Assembly: GCF_011752625.1 (NCBI RefSeq) | Contig: NZ_VWXD01000007.1 | Location: forward strand, 186,001-250,000 | Length of the DNA stretch: 64,000 bases | Source of the DNA: Candidatus Pantoea formicae | Lineage (GTDB): Bacteria > Pseudomonadota > Gammaproteobacteria > Enterobacterales > Enterobacteriaceae | Direction: 5' to 3' | In this document: piece after piece, positions 61,582 through 64,000 of the stretch | Numbering within the stretch: the stretch's first letter is position 1 | How the letters are laid out: every line of letters begins with the position of its first letter | Translations under genes and position numbers: made by a program | The notes under the pieces: model-generated | What the model saw: only the letters and a program-made list of their open reading frames with translations | The model's database searches: none | What the model was told of the DNA's origin: nothing

Positions 61582-61596
61582 CTAATGGCTGGATAG
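61574..61596 (+). repeat. Hairpin overlapping the LexA box in the uvrD leader
   Basis: CTATCCAGC-TAATG-GCTGGATAG is a 9-bp perfect stem. Its left arm includes the right half of the LexA box. No T-tract follows, but it would form at the very 5' end of the uvrD mRNA. Confidence 0.75.
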
Positions 61597-61640
61597 GAAC
61601 AGACATTTCCTGATAAAAAATCGCAGCAGCGCAATGACTT

Positions 61641-61663
61641 GCGCGATAAATCGCACCGCGACC
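61641..61663. repeat. Third REP-like unit, in the uvrD leader
   Basis: GATAAATCGCACCGC (61645-61659) is the exact reverse complement of 15 bases in the unit at 25779-25793. Confidence 0.6.
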
Positions 61664-61735
61664 AGGGGTGCGTTGGTGGAGTGGTTGAGAATAACATTCC
61701 GCCATCCTCTTTTATTATTTGGCAAAACGGTGCTT

Positions 61736-63898
61736 ATGGACGTTTCTGATCTGCTTAACGGCTTGAATGACAAACAGCGCGAGGCGGTCGCCGCGCCGCG
61801 CAGCAACCTGCTGGTGCTGGCCGGAGCAGGCAGTGGCAAAACCCGTGTGTTGGTGCATCGCATTGCCTGGCTGCTGTCGGTAGAAAACTGCTCGCCCTAT
61901 TCGATTATGGCGGTGACCTTTACCAACAAAGCGGCGGCAGAAATGCGCCATCGTATCGATCAATTGATCGGCACCAGCCAGGGCGGGATGTGGATCGGGA
62001 CCTTCCACGGGCTAGCGCACCGTTTACTGCGCGCGCATCATCTTGATGCCAACTTGCCACAGGATTTCCAGATTCTCGATAGCGACGATCAGCTGCGCCT
62101 GTTAAAACGCCTGATCAAAGCCATGAATCTTGATGAGAAACAGTGGCCTGCACGTCAGGGCATGTGGTACATCAACGGCAAAAAAGATGAAGGTCTGCGC
62201 CCTAAGCACATCGAAAGTTATGGTAATCCGATTGAGCAAACCTGGCTGCGCATCTATCAGGCGTATCAAGAGGCGTGCGATCGCGCGGGCTTAGTCGATT
62301 TTGCTGAACTGCTACTGCGCGCCCATGAGTTGTGGCTCAACAAGCCGCATATCCTGAATCACTACCGCGAGCGTTTCAGTAACGTGCTGGTTGATGAGTT
62401 CCAGGATACCAACAACATTCAATATGCCTGGATTCGCATGCTGGCAGGCGATACCGGTCGTGTGATTATCGTCGGTGATGATGACCAGTCGATTTACGGC
62501 TGGCGCGGTGCGCAGGTCGAGAACATCCAACGCTTCCTGCAGGATTTCCCTGGCGCGGAAACCATTCGTCTGGAGCAGAACTACCGCTCTACTAACAATA
62601 TCCTGAAAGCGGCTAATACCTTGATCGCCAATAACAATGGGCGTCTCGGCAAGGAGCTGTGGACTGATGGCAGTGATGGCGAAAAAATTTCCATCTACTG
62701 TGCTTTCAATGAGTTGGATGAAGCGCGTTTCGTGGTGAATCGCATCAAAACCTGGCATGAGAACGGCAACGCGTTACAAGACTGCGCCATTCTCTACCGC
62801 AGCAACGCCCAGTCACGCGTGTTAGAAGAGGCGCTGCTGCAGGGCAGCATGCCATACCGTATTTACGGTGGTATGCGCTTCTTCGAACGTCAGGAGATCA
62901 AAGACGCACTCGCCTATCTGCGTCTGATGGCCAACCGCAATGATGATGCCGCCTTTGAGCGTGTGGTAAACACGCCGGTACGCGGCGTGGGCGATCGCAC
63001 GTTAGATGTGGTGCGCCAAACCGCACGCGATCAGCAATTGACCCTGTGGCAAGCCACTCGTGAACTGCTGCAAAACAAAGCGTTAGCTGGACGCGCCGCC
63101 TCTGCGTTGCAACGTTTCTGTGAACTGGTGGATTCATTGGCCACGGAAACCGCCGACATGCCGCTGCACGTGCAAACCGACCGGGTGATTAAGGATTCCG
63201 GTCTCTGGATCATGTACGAGCAGGAAAAGGGCGAGAAAGGCCAGGCGCGCATCGAAAACTTAGAGGAACTGGTGACGGCGACGCGCCAGTTCAGCTATCA
63301 GGATGAAGACGAAGACCTGATGCCGCTGCAGGCATTCCTGTCGCATGCGGCACTGGAAGCCGGTGAAGGTCAGGCCGATAAGTGGCAGGACGCAGTGCAA
63401 TTAATGACCCTGCACTCGGCAAAAGGTCTGGAATTCACCCAGGTGTTTATTGTTGGCATGGAAGAGGGCATGTTCCCGAGCCAGATGTCGCTGGATGAAG
63501 GTGGCCGTCTGGAAGAGGAACGCCGCTTGGCGTATGTCGGCGTCACGCGCGCGATGGAAAAGCTCACGCTAACCTACGCCGAAACCCGCCGTCTTTATGG
63601 TAAAGAAGTGTATCACCGCCCATCCCGCTTTATCGGCGAATTACCGGAAGAGTGCGTCGAAGAGGTGCGTCTGCGTGCCAGCGTGAGCCGCCCTGTGAGT
63701 CATCAGCGTATGGGCACGCCTATCGCGCAGAACGACAGTGGTTTCGCGCTCGGACAGCGTGTGCGCCATGCCAAATTCGGTGAAGGCACCATCATTAACC
63801 TCGAAGGCAGTGGTGAGCACAGCCGTCTGCAAGTGGCGTTTCAGGGGCAGGGGATTAAGTGGTTGGTGGCGGCTTATGCCCGCCTGGAAACGGTGTAG
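61736..63898 (+). CDS. uvrD: DNA helicase II UvrD
   Basis: The 720-aa length equals that of E. coli. This SF1A 3'-5' helicase of mismatch and nucleotide-excision repair has the same motif set as Rep: Ala-Gly-Ala-Gly-Ser-Gly-Lys-Thr, Asp-Glu-Phe-Gln-Asp-Thr, Asp-Asp-Asp-Gln-Ser-Ile-Tyr-Gly-Trp-Arg-Gly, Gln-Asn-Tyr-Arg-Ser, Leu-His-Ser-Ala-Lys-Gly-Leu-Glu and Tyr-Val-Gly-Val-Thr-Arg. A C-terminal Tudor-like domain (about 655-720) binds RNA polymerase in E. coli. The ATG at 61736 (Met-Asp-Val-Ser-Asp-Leu) matches the family; the frame's earlier start at 61634 lies in the leader. Confidence 0.98.
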   Translation: MDVSDLLNGLNDKQREAVAAPRSNLLVLAGAGSGKTRVLVHRIAWLLSVENCSPYSIMAVTFTNKAAAEMRHRIDQLIGTSQGGMWIGTFHGLAHRLLRAHHLDANLPQDFQILDSDDQLRLLKRLIKAMNLDEKQWPARQGMWYINGKKDEGLRPKHIESYGNPIEQTWLRIYQAYQEACDRAGLVDFAELLLRAHELWLNKPHILNHYRERFSNVLVDEFQDTNNIQYAWIRMLAGDTGRVIIVGDDDQSIYGWRGAQVENIQRFLQDFPGAETIRLEQNYRSTNNILKAANTLIANNNGRLGKELWTDGSDGEKISIYCAFNELDEARFVVNRIKTWHENGNALQDCAILYRSNAQSRVLEEALLQGSMPYRIYGGMRFFERQEIKDALAYLRLMANRNDDAAFERVVNTPVRGVGDRTLDVVRQTARDQQLTLWQATRELLQNKALAGRAASALQRFCELVDSLATETADMPLHVQTDRVIKDSGLWIMYEQEKGEKGQARIENLEELVTATRQFSYQDEDEDLMPLQAFLSHAALEAGEGQADKWQDAVQLMTLHSAKGLEFTQVFIVGMEEGMFPSQMSLDEGGRLEEERRLAYVGVTRAMEKLTLTYAETRRLYGKEVYHRPSRFIGELPEECVEEVRLRASVSRPVSHQRMGTPIAQNDSGFALGQRVRHAKFGEGTIINLEGSGEHSRLQVAFQGQGIKWLVAAYARLETV

Positions 63899-63968
63899 CG
63901 CGGTTGCGCTACCTTGACGACTTTTTCGTCTCAGCGTAACATGCGCGCACTATTATCATGAGAGGACA

Positions 63969-64000
63969 ATGCCTTGGACGCGCCCAGTCGATGCTGGCTC
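63969..64000 (+). other. Possible start of a further ORF cut by the window end
   Basis: An ATG at 63969 after AGAGG opens a frame (Met-Pro-Trp-Thr-Arg-Pro-Val-Asp-Ala-Gly) that runs off the end. In E. coli corA, with a short leader ORF, follows uvrD. Too short to identify, and the spacing to the ribosome site is tight. Confidence 0.25.

Overview
The window is chromosomal DNA from a member of the Enterobacterales. Nearly every gene has a close Escherichia coli counterpart of almost the same length (Rep 673 aa, UvrD 720 aa, GppA 494 aa, Rho 419 aa, DapF 274 aa). Gene order differs from E. coli in ways that suggest an Erwiniaceae-type genome (Pantoea/Erwinia relatives). There are two cellulose operons. 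The yhjG end of the bcs neighbourhood abuts ppiC-rep. rffG/rffH are missing from the ECA cluster, yifK and aslBA from the tRNA region, and cyaY from beside cyaA. Genus assignment is inference.

Layout. (1) 1-20224 is a cellulose factory. A forward operon ends bcsB'-bcsC-bcsD-bcsZ and is cut by the window start. It faces a reverse operon bcsR-Q-A-B-C, which is divergent from bcsE-F-G. The second operon has no bcsZ, so the single cellulase gene lies between the two synthase operons. (2) 20416-31296 carries c-di-GMP and accessory genes: the phosphodiesterase pdeK, the dicarboxylate transporter dctA, the degenerate M16 protein yhjJ, an unassigned alpha/beta hydrolase, kdgK, the flagellar-regulon phosphodiesterase pdeH behind a clear sigma-28 promoter, and the AsmA-family gene yhjG. 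(3) 31297-38679 is ppiC, rep, gppA, rhlB, trxA and rho. (4) 38943-49773 is the enterobacterial common antigen cluster wecA-wzzE-wecB-wecC-wecD-wecE-wzxE-wecF-wzyE-wecG, with mostly overlapping genes. (5) 49932-50395 is a four-tRNA operon (Arg-His-Leu-Pro), followed by a duplicated tRNA tail plus terminator. (6) 50662-51076 is the small RNA GlmZ, with three GlrR-type boxes and a sigma-54 promoter. (7) 51152-55183 is hemCDXY on the reverse strand, divergent from cyaA. (8) 58193-63898 is lptM-dapF-yigA-xerC-yigB and uvrD, the latter with a LexA box.

How it works together. BcsA/B polymerise cellulose under c-di-GMP control, BcsC exports it, BcsQ/R/E/F organise the complex, BcsG can add phosphoethanolamine, and BcsZ trims. 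PdeK and PdeH can lower c-di-GMP. No transposase, prophage, CRISPR array or defence island was seen. The most noteworthy non-coding signals are the rtT-like tRNA-Pro repeat, the sigma-54/GlrR control region of glmZ and an inverted REP-like pair near 25.8 kb.
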